Shown piece by piece: positions 23,069 through 37,400 of a stretch of DNA of 64,000 bases. Within the stretch, counting starts at the first letter, position 1. Each line of letters starts with the position of its first letter. Under the pieces are notes generated by a model. It did no database searches and was not told the DNA's origin. It worked only from the letters and a program-made list of their open reading frames with translations. The DNA comes from Paralvinella palmiformis (taxonomy: Eukaryota > Annelida > Polychaeta > Terebellida > Alvinellidae), in the NCBI GenBank assembly GCA_025642065.1, contig JAODUP010000014.1, positions 402,001-466,000 of the forward strand, in the 5' to 3' direction. The position numbers and the translations under genes were made by a program.

Positions 23069-26000
23069 CTGTGAACATCCCTTTGTTACTGCTTATATAA
23101 TACAGAATTGTTTATGTAAAAAGGGATCAAATGTCACAAGATAAAGTGTTGGTGGATCAAATTTCTGCAGCAGCATGTTATATTATAGTATCGGGGTAGT
23201 CAGTTTTCTGATAATAAATATGGACTCTTTTCACAAAACTTTTGTTTGAAAGTTGTATATTTCTTATCCTATTACTATTGGTGTTTTAGGACCAATGGAT
23301 GTTGTCTCTCTGTTTGTTGTTGGTGCATCTTGCAACTGAAATGTCTGTAAGCAGTAATACACATGTACATAACTTTTAATTTAGAAGTTTGATTTGATGA
23401 TGGGCATGCTGTCTTGAATCTTGCAGTGGCACAATATCACACTCATTTGGTTTGCAGTATGCACATATAATTTACAGTGCGTGCTGTAAATGATTTGTTT
23501 TGATAAACTGTGGATTGAGGAATTATCTGTTTCTTACTCTAGATTATTGGACTTAATTCTAAATGAATTTACAATATATGGGAAAATCATTGAAGAAAAG
23601 CTTACCAGTGGCCTGGTTGGATGAAAAACTCCCGTACTAATACTATAGTGCCATGGCCGGTATTCGAACCTCCAACCTCCCACTCAGCATGACCATGAGT
23701 AAGAAAGTTGTATGCTCTTACCCATTAGACCATAGAGGCGGTAGTAATCAGTTGTAACCAAGCTGTTGATTTTCAAAATTGCCACTTCGTAGCAACTGTC
23801 TATTGCATAAACTGATCTTTATTAACATTGATAGTAGAGGCTTACAACTAGTAAATTTCATTTTCATTTATTTACCTGCAAAAGAAATTATAATATATTT
23901 GTATAAAATTGGGGGTTTTGAAGCGAAGATACAGCAATTAAGAGACAGCTATAATTAAAGCTTGGTAAACAAATAAACTTATATATTCTCAATATTTACT
24001 ATGTTCAGACCCAGATTCATCACTTTAAGAATATATGTGATTTAGTTAATGGAATTTGTTACCAAACAAGGGGTCAATTCAATTCTGTAATTGGAATTAA
24101 TAGACAATTCTGGAATTGGAATTTCATATTTAAAAAAAATGGAATTGATAAATTTGGAATTGAAGTTTGCTACCAAAAAATTAAATCCACAAATTAATTT
24201 ACCATTTAATTTTTTAATTCAGAAATATTTCTTCCATGACAATCCCACTTGGAATCTAAACTACTCGGAGAATAAAGTATACAAATATCACTTAACAATT
24301 AAACTCTGATTGGCAATATGCCATGAGACATTGTCACCAGTGACAGCTCATGTAGGCAAACTGTTAGTGTTTTATAGAGAAATAAATCCTTCAGTCATCC
24401 TTATAAGAATATTTAATCATGCGTACATGCTCACACTCACAGTTCTTAGTGTTCTCCTGGCTCAATCTAAGTATACCAATGAATGCTTTATGATCTATTT
24501 CAGGCTGCTTGCATTCCATTGTTTATGACAAATAAAGATGTTGCAGCAGAAGCAGTAACTGGAAGTGGGAAGACGTTAGCATTTGTTCTTCCATTGTTAG
24601 AGATCCTGATGCGCAGAGAGGACCCATGGAAACCTGGTGAGGTTAGTTGAATCATTTATCTTGTACATAGTAACACTAATTTATAATAGTATAAATCATG
24701 TTCTTGAATATGGGAAATAATGTGATTTTATTTCAGCTAATCTATTTATCATCAAAACTGCTTGACCAAAATATGTGTGTAATGGTGCACATATAACTCC
24801 TCCCATTTATTTTCACAGATCTCACAAAGCAAGAATCTCTGATTAGTAGTCACTGTCCCCCTTATATTAGTCTGAAAATTGCTGTAACATAGATCTATTA
24901 TTTTGCAATGTTGATATCACATAATATGGCTGGTACTTAGTAACATACTACCACTTTGTCATCAAAAGACCTAAATATCAAGAGAAAATCACAGTGCTGT
25001 ATAACCTAAAGTAACATGTACAGAACTGGATATTAGTATAGGCCTGGTATCTGTAGCAGGTACAATTATTGCCATGCTGATAATTATAATGTGAAGCCAA
25101 CGCAACAAGTAGAAATATACTTCAGGTTTCTTCTGCATAAAAGATTTATTGTTGATATTTTTATGTGAAGTGTGGTACCTGTATTTTTATGTCATATCTA
25201 AACCACAAGGTTAGTGGGCTGTGAAGTTCTGTTTTAAACCAATGATATGTACACGAATAAGTCAGGTATTTATTTTTATAGTACATGATGGTGTTTAATG
25301 GTACATTTGTTATTCATATTTGAGATTGTTTTTTTCTTGTCAGTGAACAATGATTCTATAAATATTGTTATGCTCTTCAGGGAGTGAGTAAGTGGTTGAT
25401 TAGTGAGTCAGTAAGTTGGTGCATGTAACCCTGCATGCATTGCCATTCAATGATTCATGCATCGGGGTTGGGTTTATCAATGTGTAAACTGGTTTAATCC
25501 ACTGCGATGGGTTAAACCCTGTTTAAACTGTGATAAATTACATTAAAGATATTTCCTACAAATTTATGGTTCAGTTTCTCTTTTAATATCATGTATATTG
25601 TCAATACTACAGTGGTCTGATATTTAACCACACTGACATAGTTTGAAATATGCTTAGTGGGTGGGACCAAATAATGGTGTTCTGTCATTGGTGGAGATGG
25701 CTATGCTGTAATTATGATGTCAAATGGCACATGGATGTAATTGGCTACTTGACTGCATCAATGTGGATTAGTGATTATGTCAATAGTAAACTTACAGTGG
25801 CTTCACTTAATCGCTCGATGTCATACAATACTTAGTGACTTAATTTGATCTGATGTTCATGAATACACACATCAATGGCTTCGGTTCAGCAAGACCATAT
25901 ACATGGGTGAAAAATATGTCCAAATCAGAAATCTATCACACATATGTTTATGTCTCGAGTTGCTGTTGATTATAATCTGATTGAATACTGTGCCATAGTT

Positions 26001-29000
26001 AAAGTTGAAAGTTGACAATGAATGTTGTATACAACCATTTGTGACATTAGTTATCTCAAATAGTGACAACATTAGTGAGACATGGTCACTATAAAGATGA
26101 TTTTTAATGGCAGGGTATGACTATGAATAAGATATTCAGGCATATAGTCATTAATTTAGTACATTTTGGGGTGTACAACCTTGAAATAAATATGCTATCC
26201 CACCAGCAGGCTATATAGGCTTTGAAATGTTCGGGTGAATGATCATGCATTTTACTTTTGCATTGCAAGTCCATATTAGGGATTTTTTATTAATGATTTT
26301 ACGAAGGGCATCATTCATGGATCTCGTAAAAGTACTGCTGGCCCTGCTTGATAAACCATGTAGCCGTAGAGTGATAGCACTACCATAGTTGCACAGAAGA
26401 CATTTGAGGACATCTTCAGCAGCTGTCTAATTGTAGCAGTATATAAAATATGATATAATATTTATACTCATGTGTGGCATAGAAGTTTTTAATGTGTAGA
26501 TATTTTCCTATAATAATGACAAACTTGAATATTGTAATGAATGAGAATAAAATATTTAGTAAACGACAAGGCTGGTATTAGATTTTGTTATTTACTCATT
26601 GTTTAAGCCTATTTTAAACATGAATGTTTTGTTCTGTGTTTATCTAGGTGGGTGGCATAATTATATCACCAACAAGGGAACTTGCCATACAGATTGATGA
26701 AGTTTTGTTAGAGTTTACATCCAAACTGAAACGATTCACACACATGATCTTAATAGGAGGAAATAATCCAATGCTTGATATAAACAAGTTAAAAGAACAA
26801 GGGTAGGTACTGTAGCATATTAATTAAAATTAAGTTTTTTGATCAAATAGGTTTAATTTTTGAAAAATTAAATCCAATATGGAAACGTTAGTACAGAAAA
26901 GTATGTCTAGAGGGCAGTACTGCATTTGATGAACCAAACAAGGGGTCAATATTGGAATTGATTATTTAAAAAAAATGGGATTAATTTATTTAAAATTTTT
27001 TTAATTTCACAAAATATTTAATCTGACAATTAATTCAATATTTAAATTCAGAGTAATTCCAAGAAATTTTTTTATGAAATTAAATTGCAATTATAAATTC
27101 AGAATAGGAATTCTGAATTTGGGAAATTTTTTTAAAAAAATTTGGGAAATTTATCCCCCTTTGAAATTTGGAATTGACAAGAATTATAATGGAAATTATC
27201 CATATGGCTGAAAGTATAATTTCAAAAATATAAAGATTATTTACATATATTTTTAAAAATTTACATTATAATATGAACCATGTAATTTCAGAGCTAACAT
27301 TCTCATTGGCACACCTGGAAGACTAGAAGACATGCTAAAACGCAAAGATGATATAAATTTAGCAGCTCGTGTCAAGTCACTGGTAACTACTACCGGTATT
27401 ATTTGTTTGTAAATGAAATTATAAAAAATAAACAAAACAAAAAATAAGTAATTAAAGGTGATCTGAAATTAACTAAAAATCATGTAACCATTATTACATT
27501 TTATTGTGATGAGTTTTTATTATTCCTAGGAGGTGTTAGTCTTGGATGAAGCTGACAGATTGTTGGATATGGGCTTTGAGACAAGGTGTGTGTGAAGGTT
27601 ATAATGTATTAGTGTGGCAGTTCTGTACTGATTTATTAGCTCCACTGTTAACCATTCACATAAAAACCATCATTAATTGTCTGGGATTAGATGACGATAT
27701 TAGATCATCCATGCCAAATATAAAACTTGACTTCAAACTGAATTAATAATCATTTCACAAGTTTGATTTAAACAAGGTGGCAGGATAAATGTTTAGCTCT
27801 TATAGGTTTGGAATGCAGTTGTATTACAATTTCTCTAATCCGAATTCTTTCTATGGCACTTTATATCCGATTACTACTACTACTAGTACCAGTAGTTTTG
27901 AATTTACAGCATAGTATATATATTCGGTTGAACAGATTAATATGTCAAGTTCTAGAACCATATCTTGGCCCATTTAGCCTACCATGTGCACAAACGTAGC
28001 CATAAAACATCAATCATCATCATCATCATGTAGAACCATATCTTTTTTGTGTGACTAAATTGATCCCTTTTATCTAATAATACAAATATTGATGTGAACA
28101 AAAATTTTGAATTCAAATAAAGGTATCTGTTATTCCATTAAATGGTGTTAATTTTTCAATACGTTTGCTCTGATGTTATCACTTACTCCTTTTTCATTTG
28201 TATTATGAACATCACTGTTGCACAGACTGCATTGTTGGTAGTGCATTGTTGTCACCGGATTGAATTATGTTATTTCATCCTTCACAATAAAACTAAGAGG
28301 CTCCAATTTGATCATCTTTTGATGCAGCCACTCCAAGACTAAACAAACCAATGACTCACTCACTCATTGAACAAGTAAATATTTTCCAGTATTAACAAAG
28401 AATTGAAAATAGAATTGATTAATTTTCCATTACAGTGAGGGCAGAAGTTCAGACAAAGGCTTTACTGCCATATATCAACTCAGCCTGTTCAATAAGAGCT
28501 GACGTCCGACGCTATATGTCATCTATTTTACAGTCCATCGTCGCCTATTTTATCAGCAGAAAATTGGTCGGCTACTTTGGTTTTTGCCAAAAAAGTGGTC
28601 TAGAATGCACCAAATACCCCCCCCCCTCCCTTCCAATGGAGAAGGCCACTATTCTGTTTGTGTGATTACCACTACCCCACGGCCAGCCCTCAAAACCCCT
28701 GCATCCATACCTCCCTCCAACAACGCCGCTGCAATGATGTTGCAGTGTTTTTACAGGCCACCACAGGTGAGCTACTGCCTACTTTTTGTGAGAGCATATC
28801 TACTCTATTCTGTACTGAAAAGACTGTACACTGGATTTATTAGATATAATTTGCAGAAGGCCAAGTTAATTAACCTAGTATTTATATAGCACGTACACCC
28901 AACAATTTTAATGGTAAATTCCTTCTTTCTGTAAAGGGTGCCTCTGTGGTCTAACTGGTAGCGTATTGGATCACAGATCACTACCACCTGAGTTCGAATC

Positions 29001-30081
29001 TCGCATTGGGCACATCTGAAGGGTGTTTCATCTCTGAGTGCGCTTTATTACCTTTGGGGTAGCTCGGCCCATTTAGCCTATCACGTGCACAAAAGTGGCC
29101 ATCAAACATCAATTGTCAACCTTCTCTCCGTAAAATAAGTTGTCTTCATTTTTTGCAGTTTGAATACAATTTTGAGCTACTTGCCAAAGCAGCGGAGAAC
29201 CGGCTTATTTTCTGCTACCCAAACTAAAGAAGTAGAGGATCTAATTCGTGCTGGATTACGTAATCCAGTGAGGATATCAGTGAAGGAGAAGTCTGTTACT
29301 GGAGAAGATTCCACAGCTAGAACACCGGCATCTCTTGAGAACTTTTATATGGTTAGTACACGGTGTACTGAAATCACACTGAAACGCCATCCATTTGATG
29401 CCTTCAGGGACACTCGTGCACCCTTTCCCCCGGCACTGGAAGATTGGAAATTAGAATAGGCTTCCATTATTCTCCTCTTTGTTGGGTAAAGAGGGAGTAA
29501 CAATAGAGGACAAAACCATCAAAATCAACTAATTTTCCCTTCCCCTTTGGTTTCTACAAACATAAAAAATTACGTTTCAGGGCTTACTTATTAACTTTTT
29601 CTTAATGTTGTTATTAATGTATATATATATATATACATATGTATATATGTATATATACACATACATACTAACCTCACTTTTATGCCAACTTTGGGACCTA
29701 GCTCAAAGTTGGCATTCTCATAAGGTGGCATTAGAGTGGTGGAGGCATATTCGGTGGACAGCCTCGGGGTGGTTAATTTCACATGCCTTATGATCCTTTG
29801 TTAACCCCAGCTGTTACTTTATTTAATCGATCACATGATCAACACCGTCATGATCGCCACCTAATGACCTTGACAGCTTGTCAATCAATTCACACATTAC
29901 CAGAAACATTTCACATCAGTGTGTGGTGGTAATAGTGGGGGTATTTATGTGGCAATGTATGGTATTCGTATTTTGTAAGCGTTGGCAGTGGCTGAATAAA
30001 GGGGGGTCCTTTTCAAGGGTTGGCCATAGGTGCAGTTGGCGGCTGTTTGTGGATGGCAGTGCTAGATTCTGTGTGTGTGTG

Positions 30082-30117
<36 letters not shown>

Positions 30118-31380
30118 TATGTATTCAGGATATTTCTCTGAAATTATAATTTATAGTTGTTTAAACCTATGTATCATTTCCGTGCTGATGAATTCTGGAT
30201 AACACTTCTTAAAAAGGTTACTAAAGTGAAGGAGAATGCTCTGTAATATTTGATCATTGGAGTCATAAATTGGTCAGATGTTTATTTTGTTTTCTAGCTT
30301 GTCCAGGCTGATGAGAAGTTTAACCATCTTGTGTCCTTTTTACAAGCTAACGATAACAAGAAAGTGATGATATTCTTCAGTACCTGTGCTGGTGTTGATT
30401 ATTTTTCTAAGGCGCTGGCCAGGTAAATAATAAATTGTTTTATTGATGAGATAATTAAAGTTGTTTTATCAGTGTATATGCCTTATCATCTTGGTTTTAT
30501 CATTTACTGACTCAGTGTGTGAATTGATTTACAGTATTCTAAAGAACACAACAATTTTAGCAATACATGGGAAGAAAGAAAAACGAAATAAAGTCTTTAC
30601 AGATTTCAGAAAACTGGAAAGGTAATTGTTGCTCCTTGAGCATGTCTTTATTATATTTATAGCTGTTTGTTATGAAATTAATTCACTTTAAATATTGTAA
30701 AATTGGTTACGGTGAAAATTGTTGCATTTAGTTGAAATTATTTTAATGTATTTTAAATTTAATTTATATTGTTTGGTTGTTTAGTGGAATCCTTATATGT
30801 ACAGATGTGATGGGAAGAGGTGTTGACATTCCTGAAGTACACTGGGTGATTCAGTATGACCCTCCGAGCTCTGCCAGGTATTACAACTGACATGTTCAAA
30901 ATTAAGAACATTTTCAGAAGAAGTACTTCTTATAATTGCGATATGTTTGTTCAGCATGATAATCACTTCATATTAATTCAGATTACAAACAGATTTGGTC
31001 ATTATTGGAAAATAATTAGATAGTTCACTTGTTTTATGCAAAATATACTTAATTTTTCTTTAGTAGTCCTTGCAAAAAATAAATGTTTTTATGAAAAGTG
31101 GGAATGTATAATCTGCACGTACTTGGACATTCGTTTATTACTATTTTTTTTTAATTTTTGTTCAAATATAGTTAACAGTCAATTGTGCTGAGTGTTTTTG
31201 TGTTGTTGTTTCAGTGCATTTGTCCACAGATGTGGTCGTACAGCTCGTATAGGAAACTCTGGTAGTGCTTTAGTCTTCCTTTTGCCAACAGAGGACGCCT
31301 ACGTTACTTTCATAGCTATTAATCAGAAAGTAAATCAAATTTATTTACTCCAACAAAATATTATTATTTTATTTGTTTAA

Positions 31381-31425
<45 letters not shown>

Positions 31426-34400
31426 CAATTTATTTGGTCTATGTCCTTTTAGACTGTATTTAGGAAAAAGTTAATAACAATATATATATATATATATATA
31501 TAAAATTGTCATTTGTCAGTGTAACTTTATTTAGTTTTTAACTGTTATTAAATGTACTAGATAGTTATATATTTGTTTATAAAATAAACAATATATTCTG
31601 CATGAAACTTCCTAGTGTTCCAGTCTGATAGTATAGTTTTCCATGTTATCATCCAGTTTTCACACAAACAAAATTTGTTTTTGATCGATACTTTTATTTC
31701 ACAGGTTCCATTAAAACAACTGATACCTCCTCCAATAAGGAAAGACTATCTACCACAACTTAAATTACTAGCAAAACAAGACAGGTAATTTATATTGTGA
31801 TATCAGTTTTCGCTGTTGCAACAAGCATAACCTACATGAATGTTTATTTAATGTTGTGTTTTATGAAAGTTTTCCTTGACACATCTTTCCATGTAAAATA
31901 TCAATTTAATTAATTAATTAGATGACAACTAAAGAATTGTTTCTGTTTTTGATAATTTGGTGGTCAGTTTAGGTTCAAATATCATACAGATCTCATTTAA
32001 AACTTTGCATTTCTGGTGGAAAGGCTATAATATTTCAGATAATTAATTTTGTCATCCACCAAGAAAATCACTTGAATGTGAGTAAGGCATTGTGCGAATC
32101 ATAAAGAATGTATGGATGCAAAGGGAGCTTTTCTTTTTGCTCACATAGCAGCATTTACCTTTCATTTATGGTTATTATATGTTTCATGAACAGTTACTGA
32201 AATAAAATAGTTGTGTGAACTTAGGTTTACATTAAGAATTATAGGACACTCTGATAGTGCTCTGGTTATAGCAATGTGCTGCTAACCAGGTTGGTTGTTT
32301 AAATCGACTTGATACTTCTGTTGGTTTTGGTTTTGTTGTTCGGGGAGAATCCCCAGGCTGTCGCTTAATCAGCACAGCCCGTATATTGGAGTGGTTGAGA
32401 AATCTCCTCCCCCACCACTCACTCACAGGGGAGCAGTACGGAAAGATGGAGCTCAAATACCCCTAGGGTGGTCACTGTCAGAGTGTTTTACGTCCTCAGT
32501 GGGGTTTTTAACGTCCCCCTTTATTTTAAATATTTATGTCTGTGAGATGTTTCTTAAGTAGTCACGCCTTGACCATATGTCCTAACTGTGACCTATCGTC
32601 AAGGTTAATAATAATGGCCAAAATGGCAGTTATTTTACATGGCTTAGCTACCTCAAACGAGGGAGCCTCATATCATCAATAGTTTACTGCTTTACCATGG
32701 GAACTAATTCTAAATAAATTTACAATAGATGGCCTAGTCGGTGGAGAAAACCTTGCCCGTTGCCTAGTTGGATGAAAAAACTCCTCTTACTATAGTGCCA
32801 TGGCCGGGATTCGATCATCCGACCTCCTGCACAGCATGACCACGAGTAAGAAAATCCAACGGTCTTACCCACTAGGCTATAGAGGGGCAGTTAGAAGATA
32901 AACAAACCAACTAACCAATATTTGGATTTAGAATTTTTGCCACAAGTAATGCCATTTGATCATAAACAGCCTCCAACTGTTATATCCATATCAGTAATAG
33001 GAAATTGGCCTTTGAATTAAATATATTCGTTGATGTTCAAACTGTTTGCCACTTTTTAATTACCCAATCGCAAAAGGGGCATTTAACTTATAGCGTGGTT
33101 GGCCACGGACCTCTAGTACCTGGACTCTGACCCTGGCTGAGTTACGTCTGAAGGGTGTTTTATCTTCACTTTTCCTCATTACCTTTCTTGCACCACAGAC
33201 TTTACCAAAGTATAAATATAAGTGGGGGATGCTGTCGGTCAGCATTTTGATAAGGGCCTAGATATCAATTTGCATTTTCATGAATGACCAGAAGCTTGAG
33301 TAAAAGTACCACGAGTATTTATGAGTACAAATATTAATACCTGTTTTATTAATGTTTGAGTACATCTAATAATAAAAGTACCCAACTACAAGTACATTTT
33401 CAATAACGAAATTAATTCTTACAGATGATTTAATGATGTTCCATCTGTTATACATCAGAATGTCGTATAACAGTTGACACCATACATTTCTAATTGCAGT
33501 AGCCTATACATTGTATATGTTGAGTGAGGTCTCAATAATAAAATGACCCATTTATTGCAGATTGCAGTATTTAAATCATTTGGAGATATAAAATGATATT
33601 AGAAGTCTCAAATTGCTTAATCATAATAATATGTGCATAATAGGACTTCTTTTGAGAAAGAAACATTTCAATTGGTGTATAAATAACTGTTATTAGTTTG
33701 ATTGATTTCAGGTGCATGGTTGTATTAAAAAAATACAAATATACTGTGAAGTAATGTAATATTTAGTCACGTATTTCTTCTTGAAGTCCTTCATGACAAA
33801 TCTAAACAGTAGTTGACTGGGCATTACAACCTTCTTCACGACATTTGTATTGATCCATGCCTTTTCTTAAGCCCATATAACCAACTACAGGAATATTAGA
33901 AATCACTGACCTCAAGTTTCCAGTCTCGATCCTTGAACAGTACAATATCATCTGTGATGAGCAATCCACTGATCATAGCACCATTAAACCCTATTAACAT
34001 GGCACTTGCCACTGCTCTGTATTTAACTATTTAGGCTTGAACAACATTATTAGAGAGTCCTTTATAATAGACAACCATTTAGCTTTGCCTTTCAAAATCT
34101 TGCTTATAATTAAGAATCTGATTGTCACCTGAGGCTTTCTGAAAAAAACTAAATATTATCTCATTTTGTATGACAGCTCACGTAGAATGATCATACTTGT
34201 ATAAACACAAGTTGTAGTTCTAAGATGCAGATATGTACACTTGGTGTTGAGGATGTTATGTTGGCATTGAGCTGAATTAGTGGATACATAAAATACTATA
34301 AGAACTTTCTGTTTTGGATTTAATTTGGTTAATCCTCGAGTTGTTAGTCTAATTATATCCAAATTAAGTAATATTGTTTCTGCTCCCAATGGAGTCTTAT

Positions 34401-37400
34401 CAGTTTATCCTGTAATTTGTTCGTTGACTAAATAATTAGATAATTCCGAAAGTTCATATTACTCATCTTTTGTTGATTATTTCCCAGGGCTATCTATGAG
34501 AAAGGCATGAGAGCATTTGTATCATTTGTCCAAGCTTATGCAAAGCACGAATGTCATCTGATCTTCAAGTTTAAAAGTAAGTCATCTTTTCCTAATAAAG
34601 GTTCTGACACACTTGTAATGCAAACTGCCAGAAAGTTAAGAAGAGACATATCTTGCCAATCACAATTTTTACTTGACACATATTTCCAGATTCCGTGTGG
34701 GATAATATTGACTGGGAGCAATCCAATAATTTGGGATTTAGTAGCCACTTTTTTATGATTGAGCTTTATTTATTCTTAATGTGAGCAGCCTTCGCCCTTT
34801 TCTCAATGATGTTTTGGGCTTTGTTGGACTGAAAATATATACTGAAGTGATTACAAGCATCAGTGTGTACCTTGGCTTTGAATGAATATCATGAAAAATT
34901 CATAATTTATATCTATTCCAGATGATCCAAGAGGTATGATGATTTCTTTTTCAGATTTAGATATCGGTCGCCTTGCCACGGGTTATGGATTATTAGGTAT
35001 GCCTAGGATGCCGGAATTAAAAAACAGTTCATATCCAGGGTTTATACCAGAAGATATTAACTCCAATCAAATTGCCTACAAGTAAGTACCACATTTTGTT
35101 TTTTATAATTTTGTATATTTCTATTTGTCTATTTTCTAGTTTGGTTTAAATGCATCTGTATATTTTTATTGTGTATCATAAACTGGTTGGATCGTTGCCC
35201 TGAAGGGAGGAGATCTTACTCAAGTTATTTGTGTGGTTAGCAACAATGGTTTTAATAAATGACTTACTCACTGCTTGACTCAGCCAATGGATAAGATGGT
35301 TATAGATTATCATAAATTATGTGCATATAATTGGTAACGGTAAGTGTTATATACCCTAGAGAGGATGTCCATTCCAGATTGTATATTTGTACACCTTGGG
35401 GGTTTACATGAGTAATGCTTTTAACTAAAGATAAGAAGTATCCATTATAAATCAGAGTTGTTTGATTTAAATAGTTTTTTTTTCAATCATGCATTTTGAT
35501 TTAAAAAAATTTTTATTATGTTTTATTGATTTCTAGCGACTATTTTTATTTTTGTGATTATTGCATTTAATTTTATTGATTAAACTTTAAAAAATGAAAT
35601 GCTATTTAAAATCAGTTGTTACTTGTGCTAGATAATTATTTTTACATATATTTATAATTAAATTGCAATTAGATTTCAACACCATGTAGTCTATCAAGTC
35701 ATACTAATCAGTGACAATTCTCCAAATCTATGGTTGGGATGACCCTGGGAGATCAACACAATAGAAAGTGTCAAGTGAAGCCACACTGCTTCAGTGTGGT
35801 AAATTGGATAAATGTGGGGAAGATCTGTGAGGGCTCATCAAATATGATCCTCTAAATTTTGGAGGATCATTGAGTTAATGTTAAGCACTTGGCGTTTAGC
35901 TAGGATGGACATTTAAGGTGATCATTCACAGATTGACTATTGATAGTTATCTCATGCTGAATACATATCAGAAACTAAATCTGACTCTGCAACTTTAAGA
36001 TTACAGTATTGTGTGTTTTATCAATATATATTGATACTTGAGTTATCAACTTAAAAATGGCTGACAGAAAACAGGTTGTGTGTGGTTATACTTTGGTAAG
36101 ACTAAAGTTGTGGGGAAAGCAATACATCAGGCAACATGCAAGAAATAAATGAAGGGACTTGTCACCAGAATTTAAAAAAAATTGATTTAAATTATTTTAA
36201 AAATCTAATTTAAATAAAAGAAATCTTAATATTTTTTTAAATCATGTTATTTTCTTCAATCCTGTAATAATTATGTATGAGAGTGATAATAATAACAAAT
36301 GTAAACTTGTGATGGATACTGAAGTTGTTATTGTTATCAGTATATAACATATTATTTGTCATATTACACATATTTTAAATCATATCCTGTGTTTATTTCT
36401 ATTGCAGAGATAAGGTAAGAGAAAAACAAAGACAAGAAAAGTTGAAGATAAAAGCAGAAACTGGTATCATGCCTGGAAAGAAGCCTTATAAAGTAATTTC
36501 TTTTTCAGTTAATGTAAATCAGCCATGTTTTCTGGACAGCTCTGTTGGTTCTTAGTGTTGCAGAATTGTTTAGGAGTGCATTTTGCCATTTGTTTAAAGT
36601 CAATTTGATAAAATTTATAGAGTACTTATGCCATAAATTTCAGCCAGCAATGAGATAATCCTCAGGGAGTAGATGTGTTAGTGCCAGGTTATATTCAGAT
36701 CCAGCTATATTTGGGCTATAATAAAGGTTTAATATTTATTGAAGCAGATCATTCTTTCATACTCCATCAGAAAAATCTCCAATAGTGGTGAGGTTATAGC
36801 AGTCTGCATCATGACAATGTGATCTGAATATGCTATGTATTTAGCCACATATGTGTTTTTAAAAGTGCATTTATGCAAAGATGTACATCTGCCATATGTA
36901 TATTATCTACCTTGTTAAGTGTCTTAGATTAATATTCTTACATAATATATAGAGCACTATAGACATTTTGTATATTATTATTATTATAAAACATTTACCA
37001 AATTCTCATTTTTATTTATTTTAAGAGTCCTATATACTCCATTTTAAGATTGTAGCATATAAACTGAAGGTTTTTTTGTGGAAAACATTTGTTCTTCATT
37101 GCTTGAAATCAAGATCACTAATCATTCTTCTAAACCAGGTCAAGATTTACACTATGTTAAAAGTTATTGGTGATACTTGGCTATCCGAGCAACAAAAGAT
37201 ACTACAATACATTGAGGTTTTACATGGCTACTTTCAACCAGTTAGTGTAGAGTTTTATTTTAAAATTAGATTTTCTTCAAAATTATATGCAATATATAAA
37301 CAATAGCTCACTTTTATTACCAGGGTTTATTAATTGACCAATATGGGAGGAATGTACTTCACAATGAGAGGAATACAGAAAGTATTAATGTTAAAAGATG

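Noticed and set aside
29160..29459. 99-codon frame at DDX55 exon 6
   Set aside because: The last part reads into intron 6; the true exon ends at 29351, as the next exon's family match shows.
33295..33410. Repeated AGTAC words resembling an hAT MITE end
   Set aside because: No inverted partner or duplication was found.
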